Shown in pieces: positions 25,201 through 39,400 of a stretch of 64,000 bases of DNA. Every line of letters begins with the position of its first letter. Within the stretch, counting starts at the first letter, position 1. The translations under genes were made by a program, and so were the position numbers. The stretch spans positions 1,736,001 to 1,800,000 of the forward strand of contig NW_027490113.1 of the NCBI RefSeq assembly GCF_050948175.1, given 5' to 3'. Under the pieces are notes generated by a model. That model was not told the DNA's origin. It did not search any database and worked only from the letters and a program-made list of their open reading frames with translations. The stretch comes from Xylocopa sonorina (lineage: Eukaryota; Arthropoda; Insecta; Hymenoptera; Apidae).

Positions 25201-27060
25201 GCAATCGCTATTTCCTTGCAAAGAAGTGTCGCATTTACATTCATTTGAAGTGTAGCCGAGGAATACATAACACTTCGCAAATCGTATTATATCTTACCAT
25301 GAAACATAGAAATGAGATGCGATATCGCGTTTTAAGAAGCATTTGAACTCTACTGCTACGATACGCAGACATCTGCAAACGCTATTTCCTAGCGAGGAAG
25401 TGTCGCATTCACATTCATTTGAAATGTAGACGAGGAATACATAACACTTCGCAAATCATATTATATCCTACCATGAAACATAGGAATGAGGTGCGATATC
25501 GCGTTTTAAGAAGCATTAGAACTCAACTGCTACGATACGTAGACATCTGCAAACGCTATTTCCTTGCAAGGAAGTTTTGCATTTACATTCATTTGAATTG
25601 TAGGCGAAGAATGCATAACACTTCGCAATGAATATTATATCTTATCATGAAACATAGATATGAGATGCAATATCTCGTTTTAAGAAGCATTTGAACTCCA
25701 TTGCTTCGATACGTAGACATCTGCAAACGCTATTTCCTAGCGAGGAAGTGTCGCATTCACATTCATTTGAAGTGTAGCCGAGGAATACATAACACTTCGC
25801 AAATCGGATTATATCTCACCATGAAACATAGAAATGAGATGCGATATCGCGTTTTGAGAAGCATTTGAACTCTATTGCTTCGATACGTAGACATTTGCAA
25901 TCGCTACTACCTTGCAAGGAAGTGTCGCATTTACTTTCATTTGAATCGTAGACGAGGAATACATGACACTTCGCAATGAATATTATATCTTATCAGGAAA
26001 CATAGATATGAGATGCAATATCTCGTTTTAAGAAGCATTTGAACTCTATTGCTTCGATACGTAGACATCTGCTAACGCTATTTCCATGCAAGGAAGTGTC
26101 GCATTTACATTCATTTGAAGTGTAGACGAGGAATACATGATACTTCGCAAATCATATTATATCTTACCATGAAACATAGGAATGAGATGTGATATCGCGT
26201 TTTAAGAAGCATTTGAACTCTATTGCTTCGATACGTAGACATCTGCAAACGCTATTTCCTTGCAAGGAGGTGTCGCATTTACATTCATTTGATGTGTAGA
26301 CGAGGAATACATGACACTTCGCAAATCATATTATATCTTATCATGAAACATAGAAATGAGATGCGATATCGCGCTTTAAGAAGCATTAGAAAGCTATTGC
26401 TTCGATACGTAGACATCTGCAAACGCTATTTCCTAGCGAGGAAGTATCGCATTCACATTCTTTTGAAGTGTAGACGAGGAATACATAACACTTCGCAAAT
26501 CATGTTATATCTTACCATGAAACATAGAAATGAGATGCGATATCGCGTTTTAAGAATCATATGAACTCTATTGCTACGATACGTAGACATCTGCAATCGC
26601 TATTTCCTAGCAAACAAGTGTCGCATTTACATTCATTTGAAGTGTAGACGAGGAATACATGATACTTCGCAAATCATATTATATCTTACCATGAATCATA
26701 GAAATGAGATGCGATATCGCGTTTTAAGAAGCATTAGAACACTATTGCTACGATAGGTAGACATTTGCAAACGCTATTTCCTAGCAAAGAAGTGTCGCAT
26801 TTACATTCATTTGAAGTGTAGACGAGGAATACATAACACTTCGCAAATCATATTATATCTTACCATGAAACGTAAAAATGAGATGCAATATAGCGTTCTA
26901 AGATTCATAAGAACTCTATTGCTACGATACGTACACATCTGCAAACGCTATTTCCTTTCAAGGAAGTGTCGCATTTACATTCATTTGAATCGTAGACGAG
27001 GAATGCATAACACTTCGCAAATCATATTATATCTTACCATGAAACGTAAAAATGAGATGC
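18170..27060 (+). repeat. Higher-order repeat, 4520-bp period (26 monomers), two copies
   Basis: Eight independent marker pairs are 4520 bases apart (for example 18967/23487, 19487/24007, 19963/24483, 20203/24723, 20899/25419, 21703/26223, 22291/26811). The length equals 24 monomers of 174 bp plus two of 172. The two copies, about 18170-22690 and 22690-27060, are nearly identical, with scattered differences such as TCAATTG versus TCATTTG near 19334 and 23854. The edges are estimated from where markers stop pairing. Confidence 0.82.
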
Positions 27061-30000
27061 GATATCGCGTTTTAAGAAGCATTTGAACTCTACTGCTACG
27101 ATACGCAGACATCTGCAAACGCTATTTCCTAGCGAGGAAGTGTCGCATTCACATTCATTTGAAATGTAGACGAGGAATACATAACACTTCGCAAATCATA
27201 TTATATCCTACCATGAAACATAGGAATGAGGTGCGATATCGCGTTTTAAGAAGCATTAGAACTCAACTGCTACGATACGTAGACATCTGCAAACGCTATT
27301 TCCTTGCAAGGAAGTTTTGCATTTACATTCATTTGAATTGTAGGCGAAGAATGCATAACACTTCGCAATGAATATTATATCTTATCATGAAACATAGATA
27401 TGAGATGCAATATCTCGTTTTAAGAAGCATTTGAACTCCATTGCTTCGATACGTAGACATCTGCAAACGCTATTTCCTAGCGAGGAAGTGTCGCATTCAC
27501 ATTCATTTGAAGTGTAGACGAGGAATACATAACACTTCGCAAATCATATTGTATCTTACCATGAAACATAGAAATGAGATGCGATATCGCGTTTTAAGAA
27601 TCATAAGAACTCTATTGCTACGATACGTAGACATCTGCGAACGCTATTTCCCAGCGAGGAAGTGTCGCATTCACATTCATTTGAAGTGTAGACGAGGAAT
27701 ACATAACACTTCGCAAATCATATTGTATCTTACCATGAAACATAGAAATGAGATGCGATATCGCGTTTTAAGAATCATAAGAACTCTATTGCTACGATAC
27801 GTAGACATCTGCAATCGCTATTTCCTTGCAAAGAAGTGTCGCATTTACATTCATTTGAAGTGTAGCCGAGGAATACATAACACTTCGCAAATCGGATTAT
27901 ATCTCACCATGAAACATAGAAATGAGATGCGATATCGCGTTTTGAGAAGCATTTGAACTCTATTGCTTCGATACGTAGACATTTGCAATCGCTACTACCT
28001 TGCAAGGAAGTGTCGCATTTACTTTCATTTGAATCGTAGACGAGGAATACATGACACTTCGCAATGAATATTATATCTTATCAGGAAACATAGATATGAG
28101 ATGCAATATCTCGTTTTAAGAAGCATTTGAACTCTATTGCTTCGATACGTAGACATCTGCTAACGCTATTTCCATGCAAGGAAGTGTCGCATTTACATTC
28201 ATTTGAAGTGTAGACGAGGAATACATGATACTTCGCAAATCATATTATATCTTACCATGAAACATAGGAATGAGATGTGATATCGCGTTTTAAGAAGCAT
28301 TTGAACTCTATTGCTTCGATACGTAGACATCTGCAAACGCTATTTCCTTGCAAGGAGGTGTCGCATTTACATTCATTTGATGTGTAGACGAGGAATACAT
28401 GACACTTCGCAAATCATATTATATCTTATCATGAAACATAGAAATGAGATGCGATATCGCGCTTTAAGAAGCATTAGAAAGCTATTGCTTCGATACGTAG
28501 ACATCTGCAAACGCTATTTCCTAGCGAGGAAGTATCGCATTCACATTCTTTTGAAGTGTAGACGAGGAATACATAACACTTCGCAAATCATGTTATATCT
28601 TACCATGAAACATAGAAATGAGATGCGATATCGCGTTTTAAGAATCATATGAACTCTATTGCTACGATACGTAGACATCTGCAATCGCTATTTCCTAGCA
28701 AGGAAGTGTCGCATTTACATTCATTTGAAGTGTAGACGAGGAATACATGATACTTCGCAAATCATATTATATCTTACCATGAATCATAGAAATGAGATGC
28801 GATATCGCGTTTTAAGAAGCATTAGAACACTATTGCTACGATAGGTAGACATTTGCAAACGCTATTTCCTAGCAAAGAAGTGTCGCATTTACATTCATTT
28901 GAAGTGTAGACGAGGAATACATAACACTTCGCAAATCATATTATATCTTACCATGAAACGTAAAAATGAGATGCAATATAGCGTTCTAAGATTCATAAGA
29001 ACTCTATTGCTACGATACGTACACATCTGCAAACGCTATTTCCTTTCAAGGAAGTGTCGCATTTACATTCATTTGAATCGTAGACGAGGAATGCATAACA
29101 CTTCGCAAATCATATTATATCTTACCATGAAACGTAAAAATGAGATGCAATATAGCGTTCTAAGAATCACAAGAACTCTATTGCTACGATACGTAGACAT
29201 CTGCAATCGCTATTTCCTTGCAAAGAAGTGTCGCATTTACATTCATTTGAAGTGTAGCCGAGGAATACATAACACTTCGCAAATCGTATTATATCTTACC
29301 ATGAAACATAGAAATGAGATGCGATATCGCGTTTTAAGAAGCATTTGAACTCTACTGCTACGATACGCAGACATCTGCAAACGCTATTTCCTAGCGAGGA
29401 AGTGTCGCATTCACATTCATTTGAAATGTAGACGAGGAATACATAACACTTCGCAAATCATATTATATCCTACCATGAAACATAGGAATGAGGTGCGATA
29501 TCGCGTTTTAAGAAGCATTAGAACTCAACTGCTACGATACGTAGACATCTGCAAACGCTATTTCCTTGCAAGGAAGTTTTGCATTTACATTCATTTGAAT
29601 TGTAGGCGAAGAATGCATAACACTTCGCAATGAATATTATATCTTATCATGAAACATAGATATGAGATGCAATATCTCGTTTTAAGAAGCATTTGAACTC
29701 CATTGCTTCGATACGTAGACATCTGCAAACGCTATTTCCTAGCGAGGAAGTGTCGCATTCACATTCATTTGAAGTGTAGACGAGGAATACATAACACTTC
29801 GCAAATCATATTGTATCTTACCATGAAACATAGAAATGAGATGCGATATCGCGTTTTAAGAATCATAAGAACTCTATTGCTACGATACGTAGACATCTGC
29901 GAACGCTATTTCCCAGCGAGGAAGTGTCGCATTCACATTCATTTGAAGTGTAGACGAGGAATACATAACACTTCGCAAATCATATTGTATCTTACCATGA

Positions 30001-32400
30001 AACATAGAAATGAGATGCGATATCGCGTTTTAAGAATCATAAGAACTCTATTGCTACGATACGTAGACATCTGCAATAGCTATTTCCTTGCAAAGAAGTG
30101 TCGCATTTACATTCATTTGAAGTGTAGCCGAGGAATACATAACACTTCGCAAATCGGATTATATCTCACCATGAAACATAGAAATGAGATGCGATATCGC
30201 GTTTTGAGAAGCATTTGAACTCTATTGCTTCGATACGTAGACATTTGCAATCGCTACTACCTTGCAAGGAAGTGTCGCATTTACTTTCATTTGAATCGTA
30301 GACGAGGAATACATGACACTTCGCAATGAGTATTATATCTTATCAGGAAACATAGATATGAGATGCAATATCTCGTTTTAAGAAGCATTTGAACTCTATT
30401 GCTTCGATACGTAGACATCTGCTAACGCTATTTCCATGCAAGGAAGTGTCGCATTTAAATTCATTTGAAGTGTAGACGAGGAATACATGATACTTCGCAA
30501 ATCATATTATATCTTACCATGAAACATAGGAATGAGATGTGATATCGCGTTTTAAGAAGCATTTGAACTCTATTGCTTCGATACGTAGACATCTGCAAAC
30601 GCTATTTCCTTGCAAGGAGGTGTCGCATTTACATTCATTTGATGTGTAGACGAGGAATACATGACACTTCGCAAATCATATTATATCTTATCATGAAACA
30701 TAGAAATGAGATGCGACATCGCGCTTTAAGAAGCATTAGAAAGCTATTGCTTCGATACGTAGACATCTGCAAACGCTATTTCCTAGCGAGGAAGTATCGC
30801 ATTCACATTCTTTTGAAGTGTAGACGAGGAATACATAACACTTCGCAAATCATGTTATATCTTACCATGAAACATAGAAATGAGATGCGATATCGCGTTT
30901 TAAGAATCATATGAACTCTATTGCTACGATACGTAGACATCTGCAATCGCTATTTCCTAGCAAGGAAGTGTCGCATTTACATTCATTTGAAGTGTAGACG
31001 AGGAATACATGATACTTCGCAAATCATATTATATCTTACCATGAATCATAGAAATGAGATGCGATATCGCGTTTTAAGAAGCATTAGAACACTATTGCTA
31101 CGATAGGTAGACATTTGCAAACGCTATTTCCTAGCAAAGAAGTGTCGCATTTACATTCATTTGAAGTGTAGACGAGGAATACATAACACTTCGCAAATCA
31201 TATTATATCTTACCATGAAACGTAAAAATGAGATGCAATATAGCGTTCTAAGATTCATAAGAACTCTATTGCTACGATACGTACACATCTGCAAACGCTA
31301 TTTCCTTTCAAGGAAGTGTCGCATTTACATTCATTTGAATCGTAGACGAGGAATGCATAACACTTCGCAAATCATATTATATCTTACCATGAAACGTAAA
31401 AATGAGATGCAATATAGCGTTCTAAGAATCACAAGAACTCTATTGCTGCGATACGTAGACATCTGCAAACGCTATTTCCTTGCAAGGAAGTGTCTCATTT
31501 ACATTCATTTGATGTGTAGACGAAGAATACATAACACTTCGCAAATCATATTATATCTTACCATGAAACATAGAAATGAGATGCGATATCGCGTTTTAAG
31601 AATCATAAGAACTCTACTGCTACGATACGTAGACATCTGCAATCGCTATTTCCTTGCAAAGAAGTGTCGCATTTACATTCATTTGAAGTGTAGCCGAGGA
31701 ATACATAACACTTCGCAAATCGTATTATATCTTACCATGAAACATAGAAATGAGATGCGATATCGCGTTTTAAGAAGCATTTGAACTCTACTGCTACGAT
31801 ACGCAGACATCTGCAAACGCTATTTCCTAGCGAGGAAGTGTCGCATTCACATTCTTTTGAAATGTAGACGAGGAATACATAACACTTCGCAAATCATATT
31901 ATATCCTACCATGAAACATAGGAATGAGGTGCGATATCGCGTTTTAAGAAGCATTAGAACTCAACTGCTACGATACGTAGACATCTGCAAACGCTATTTC
32001 CTTGCAAGGAAGTTTTGCATTTACATTCATTTGAATTGTAGGCGAAGAATGCATAACACTTCGCAATGAATATTATAGCTTATCATGAAACATAGATATG
32101 AGATGCAATATCTCGTTTTAAGAAGCATTTGAACTCCATTGCTTCGATACGTAGACATCTGCAAACGCTATTTCCTAGCGAGGAAGTGTCGCATTCACAT
32201 TCATTTGAAGTGTAGACGAGGAATACATAACACTTCGCAAATCATATTGTATCTTACCATGAAACATAGAAATGAGATGCGATATCGCGTTTTAAGAATC
32301 ATAAGAACTCTATTGCTACGATACGTAGACATCTGCGAACGCTATTTCCTTGCAAAGAAGTGTCGTATTTACATTCATTAGAAGTGCAGACGAGGAATAC
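26223..32400 (+). repeat. Higher-order repeat series of 2088 and 2262 bp (12 and 13 monomers)
   Basis: The same CAAGGAGGTG marker monomer starts units at 26223, 28311 and 30573, giving spacings of 2088 and 2262 bases. Later markers (27159, 29421, 31857) are spaced 2262 and 2436. Successive units therefore differ by whole monomers gained or lost inside the unit, as expected from unequal exchange. Confidence 0.78.
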
Positions 32401-32432
32401 ATAACACTCCGCAAATCATATTATATCTTACC

Positions 32433-35400
32433 ATGAAACATAGAAATGAGATGCGATATCGCGTTTTAAGAATCATAAGAACTCTATTGCTACGATACGT
32501 AGACATCTGCAAACGCTATTTCCTTGCAAAGAAGTGTCGCATTTACATTCATTTGAAGTGTAGACGTGGAATACATAACACTTCGCAAATCATATTATAT
32601 CTTACCATGAAACATAGAAATGAGATGCAATATCGCGTTTTAAGAATCTATAGAACTCTATTGCTTCGATACGTAGACATCTGCAAACGCTATTTCCTTG
32701 CAAAGAAGTGTCGCATTTACATTCATTTGAAGTGTAGACGAGGAATACATAACACTTCGCAAATCATATTATATCTCACCATGAAACATAGAAATGACAT
32801 GCGATATCGCGTTTTAAGAAGCATCAGAAAGCCATTGCTACGATACGTAGACATCTGCAAAAGCTATTTCCTTGCAAGGAAGTGTCGCATTTACATTCAT
32901 TTGGTGTGTAGACGAGGAATACATAACATTTCGCAAATCATATTATATCTTACCATGAAACATAGAAATGAGATGCGATATCGCGTTTTAAGAGGCATTA
33001 GAACTCAACTGCTACGATACGTAGACATCTGCAAACGCTATTTCCTAGCGAGGAACTGTCGCATTCACATTCATTTGAAGTGTGGACGAGGAATACATGA
33101 CAATTCGCAAATCATATTATATCTTACCATGAAACATAGAAATGAGATGCCATATCGCGTTTTAAGAAGCATCAGAAATCCATTGCTACGATACGTAGAC
33201 ATCTGCAAACGCTATTTCCTTGCAAGAAAGTGTCGCATTTACATTCATTTGAAGTGTAGACGAGGAATACATAACACTTGGCAACTCATATTATACTTTA
33301 CCATGAAACATAGAAATGAGATGCGATATCGCGTTTTAAGAAGCATTAGAACTCTATTGCTTCGACACGTAGACATCTGCAAACGCTATTTCCTAGCGAG
33401 GAAGTGTGGCATTCACATTCATTTGAAGTGTAGACGAGGAATACATAACACTCCGCAAATCATATTATATCTTACCATGAATCATAGAAATGTGATGCGA
33501 TATCGCGTTTTAAGAATCATAAAAACTCTATTGCTACGATACGTAGATATCTGCAAACGCTATTTCCTTGCAAGGAAGTGTCGCATTTACATTCATTTGA
33601 TGTGTAGACGAGGAATACATAACACTTCGCAAATCATATTATATCTTACCATGAAACATAGAAATGAGATGCGATATCGCGTTTTAAGAAGCATTAGAAC
33701 TCTATTGCTTCGATACGTAGACATCTGCAAACGCTATTTCCTTGCAAGGAAGTGTCGCATTTACATTCATTTGAAGTGTATACGAGGAATACATAACAGT
33801 TCGCAAATCATATTATATCTTACCATGAAACATAGAAATGAGATGCTACATCGCGTTCTAAGAAGCATTAGAACACTACTGCTACGATAGGTAGACATTT
33901 GCAAACGCTATTTCCTTGCAAGGAAGTGTCGCATTTACATTCATTTGAAGTGTAGACGAGGAGTACATAACACTCCGCAAATCATATTGTATCTTACCAT
34001 GAAACATAGAAATGAGATGCGATATCGCGTTTTAAGAATCATAAGAACACTATTGCTACGATACGTAGACATCTGCAAACGCTATTTCCTTGCAAAGAAG
34101 TGTCGCATTTACATTCATTTGAAGTGTAGACGTGGAATACATAACACTCCGCAAATCATATTATATCTTACCATGAAACATAGAAATGAGATGCAATATC
34201 GCGTTTTAAGAATCTATAGAACTCTATTGCTTCGATACGTAGACATCTGCAAACGCTATTTCCTTGCAAAGAAGTGTCGCATTTACATTCATTAGAAGTG
34301 CAGACGAGGAATACATAACACTCCGCAAATCATATTATATCTTACCATGAAACATAGAAATGAGATGCGATATCGCGTTTTAAGAATCATAAGAACTCTA
34401 TTGCTACGATACGTAGACATCTGCAAACGCTATTTCCTTGCAAAGAAGTGTCGCATTTACATTCATTTGAAGTGTAGACGTGGAATACATAACACTTCGC
34501 AAATCATATTATATCTTACCATGAAACATAGAAATGAGATGCAATATCGCGTTTTAAGAATCTATAGAACTCTATTGCTTCGATACGTAGACATCTGCAA
34601 ACGCTATTTCCTTGCAAAGAAGTGTCGCATTTACATTCATTTGAAGTGTAGACGAGGAATACATAACACTTCGCAAATCATATTATATCTCACCATGAAA
34701 CATAGAAATGACATGCGATATCGCGTTTTAAGAAGCATCAGAAAGCCATTGCTACGATACGTAGACATCTGCAAAAGCTATTTCCTTGCAAGGAAGTGTC
34801 GCATTTACATTCATTTGGTGTGTAGACAAGGAATACATAACATTTCGCAAATCATATTATATCTTACCATGAAACATAGAAATGAGATGCGATATCGCGT
34901 TTTAAGAGGCATTAGAACTCAACTGCTACGATACGTAGACATCTGCAAACGCTATTTCCTAGCGAGGAACTGTCGCATTCACATTCATTTGAAGTGTGGA
35001 CGAGGAATACATGACAATTCGCAAATCATATTATATCTTACCATGAAACATAGAAATGAGATGCCATATCGCGTTTTAAGAAGCATCAGAAATCCATTGC
35101 TACGATACGTAGACATCTGCAAACGCTATTTCCTTGCAAGAAAGTGTCGCATTTACATTCATTTGAAGTGTAGACGAGGAATACATAACACTTCGCAACT
35201 CATATTATACTTTACCATGAAACATAGAAATGAGATGCGATATCGCGTTTTAAGAAGCATTAGAACTCTATTGCTTCGACACGTAGACATCTGCAAACGC
35301 TATTTCCTAGCGAGGAAGTGTGGCATTCACATTCATTTGAAGTGTAGACGAGGAATACATAACACTCCGCAAATCATATTATATCTTACCATGAATCATA

Positions 35401-36420
35401 GAAATGTGATGCGATATCGCGTTTTAAGAATCATAAAAACTCTATTGCTACGATACGTAGATATCTGCCAACGCTATTTCCTTGCAAGGAAGTGTCGCAT
35501 TTACATTCATTTGATGTGTAGACGAGGAATACATAACACTTCGCAAATCATATTATATCTTACCATGAAACATAGAAATGAGATGCGATATCGCGTTTTA
35601 AGAAGCATTAGAACTCTATTGCTTCGATACGTAGACATCTGCAAACGCTATTTCCTTGCAAGGAAGTGTCGCATTTACATTCATTTGAAGTGTAGACGAG
35701 GAATACATAACAGTTCGCAAATCATATTATATCTTACCATGAAACATAGAAATGAGATGCTACATCGCGTTCTAAGAAGCATTAGAACACTACTGCTACG
35801 ATAGGTAGACATTTGCAAACGCTATTTCCTTGCAAGGAAGTGTCGCATTTACATTCATTTGAAGTGTAGACGAGGAGTACATAACACTCCGCAAATCATA
35901 TTGTATCTTACCATGAAACATAGAAATGAGATGCGATATCGCGTTTTAAGAATCATAAGAACACTATTGCTACGATACGTAGACATCTGCAAACGCTATT
36001 TCCTTGCAAAGAAGTGTCGCATTTACATTCATTAGAAGTGCAGACGAGGAATACATAACACTCCGCAAATCATATTATATCTTACCATGAAACATAGAAA
36101 TGAGATGCGATATCGCGTTTTAAGAATCATAAGAACTCTATTGCTACGATACGTAGACATCTGCAAACGCTATTTCCTTGCAAAGAAGTGTCGCATTTAC
36201 ATTCATTTGAAGTGTAGACGTGGAATACATAACACTTCGCAAATCATATTATATCTTACCATGAAACATAGAAATGAGATGCAATATCGCGTTTTAAGAA
36301 TCTATAGAACTCTATTGCTTCGATACGTAGACATCTGCAAACGCTATTTCCTTGCAAAGAAGTGTCGCATTTACATTCATTTGAAGTGTAGACGAGGAAT
36401 ACATAACACTTCGCAAATCA
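32433..36420 (+). repeat. Higher-order repeat, 1914- then 1740-bp unit (11 and 10 monomers)
   Basis: Matching unit starts lie at 32433, 34347 and 36087, each preceded by a monomer with the unusual CATTAGAAGTGCAGACG. The first two units carry a 485-codon open run that is almost identical between them. The 174-base difference between the two periods is one monomer. Confidence 0.82.
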
Positions 36421-39400
36421 TATTATATCTTACCATGAAACATAGAAATGAGATGCGATATCGCGTTTTAAGAAGCATCAGAAATCCAATGCTACGATAC
36501 GTAGACATCTGCAAACGCTATTTCCTTGCAAGAAAGTGTCGCATTTACATTCATTTGAAGTGTAGTCGACGGATACATAACACTTCGCATATCATATTAT
36601 ACCTTACCATGAAACATATAAATGAGATGCGATATCGCGTTTTAAGAATCATAAGAACTCTATTGCTACGATACGTAGACATCTGCACACGCTATTTCCT
36701 TGCAAGGAAGTGTCGCATTTACATTCATTTGAAGTGTAGACGAGGAATACATAACACTCCGCAAATCATATTATACCTTACCATGAAACATAGAAATGAG
36801 ATGCGATATCGCGTTTTAAGAATCATAGGAACTCTATTGCAACGATACGTAGACATCTGCAAACGCTATTTCCTTGCAAAGATGTGTCGCATTTACATTC
36901 ATTTGAAGTGTAGACGAGGAATACATAACACTTCGCAAATCATATTATATCTTACCATGAAACATAGAAATGAGATGCGATATCGCGTTTTAAGAAGCAT
37001 CAGAAATCCAATGCTACGATACGTAGACATCTGCAAACGCTATTTCCTTGCAAGAAAGTGTCGCATTTACATTCATTTGAAGTGTAGATGAGGAATACAT
37101 GATACTTCGCAAATTATATTATATCTTACCATGAAACATAGGAATGAGATGTGATATCGCGTTTTAAGAAGCATTTGAACTCTATTGCTTCGATACGTAG
37201 ACATCTGCAAACGCTATTTCCTTGCAAGGAGGTGTCGCATTTACATTCATTTGATGTGTAGACGAGGAATACATGACACTTCGCAAATCATATTATATCT
37301 TATCATGAAACATAGAAATGAGATGCTACATCGCGTTCTAAGAAGCATTAGAACACTACTGCTACGATACGTAGACATCTGCAAACGCTATTTCCTAGCG
37401 AGGAAGTATCGCATTCACATTCATTTGAAGTGTAGACGAGGAATACATAACACTTCGCAAATCATGTTATATCTTACCATGAAACATAGAAATGAGATGC
37501 GATATCGCGTTTTAAGAATCATATGATCTCTATTGCAATGATACGTAGACATCTGCAAACGCTATTTCCTTGCAAAGATGTGTCGCATTTACATTCATTT
37601 GAAGTGTAGACGAGGAATACATAACACTTCGCAAATCATATTATATCTTACCATGAAACATAGAAATGAGATGCGATATCGCGTTTTAAGAAGCATCAGA
37701 AATCCAATGCTACGATACGTAGACATCTGCAAACGCTATTTCCTAGCGAGGAAGTGTCGCATTCACATTCATTTGAAGTGTAGACGAGGAATACATAACA
37801 CTTCGCAAATCATGTTATATCTTACCATGAAACATAGAAATGAGATGCGATATCGCGTTTTAAGAATCATATGAACTCTATTGCTACGATACGTAGACAT
37901 CTGCAATCGCTATTTCCTAGCAAGGAAGTGTCGCATTTACATTCATTTGAAGTGTAGACGAGGAATACATGATACTTCGCAAATCATATTATATCTTACC
38001 ATGAATCATAGAAATGAGATGCGATATCGCGTTTTAAGAAGCATTAGAACACTATTGCTACGATAGGTAGACATTTGCAAACGCTATTTCCTAGCAAAGA
38101 TGTGTCGCATTTACATTCATTTGAAGTGTAGACGAGGAATACATAACACTTCGCAAATCATATTATATCTTACCATGAAACGTAAAAATGAGATGCAATA
38201 TAGCGTTCTAAGAATCATAAGAACTCTATTGCTACGATACGTACACATCTGCAAACGCTATTTCCTTGCAAAGAAGTGTCGCATTTACATTCATTTGAAG
38301 TGTAGACGAGGAATACATAACACTTCGCAAATCATATTATATCTCACCATGAAACATAGAAATGACATGCGATATCGCGTTTTAAGAAGCATCAGAAAGC
38401 CATTGCTACGATACGTAGACATCTGCAAAAGCTATTTCCTTGCAAGGAACTGTCGCATTCACATTCATTTGAAGTGTGGACGAGGAATACATGACAATTC
38501 GCAAATCATATTATATCTTACCATGAAACATAGAAATGAGATGCCATATCGCGTTTTAAGAAGCATCAGAAATCCATTGCTACGATACGTAGACATCTGC
38601 AAACGCTATTTCCTTGCAAGAAAGTGTCGCATTTACATTCATTTGAAGTGTAGACGAGGAATACATAACACTTCGCAACTCATATTATACTTTACCATGA
38701 AACATAGAAATGAGATGCGATATCGCGTTTTAAGAAGCATTAGAACTCTATTGCTTCGACACGTAGACATCTGCAAACGCTATTTCCTAGCGAGGAAGTG
38801 TGGCATTCACATTCATTTGAAGTGTAGACGAGGAATACATAACACTCCGCAAATCATATTATATCTTACCATGAATCATAGAAATGTGATGCGATATCGC
38901 GTTTTAAGAATCATAAAAACTCTATTGCTACGATACGTAGATATCTGCAAACGCTATTTCCTTGCAAGGAAGTGTCGCATTTACATTCATTTGATGTGTA
39001 GACGAGGAATACATAACACTTCGCAAATCATATTATATCTTACCATGAAACATAGAAATGAGATGCGATATCGCGTTTTAAGAAGCATTAGAACTCTATT
39101 GCTTCGATACGTAGACATCTGCAAACGCTATTTCCTTGCAAGGAAGTGTCGCATTTACATTCATTTGAAGTGTAGACGAGGAATACATAACAGTTCGCAA
39201 ATCATATTATATCTTACCATGAAACATAGAAATGAGATGCTACATCGCGTTCTAAGAAGCATTAGAACACTACTGCTACGATAGGTAGACATTTGCAAAC
39301 GCTATTTCCTTGCAAGGAAGTGTCGCATTTACATTCATTTGAAGTGTAGACGAGGAGTACATAACACTCCGCAAATCATATTGTATCTTACCATGAAACA

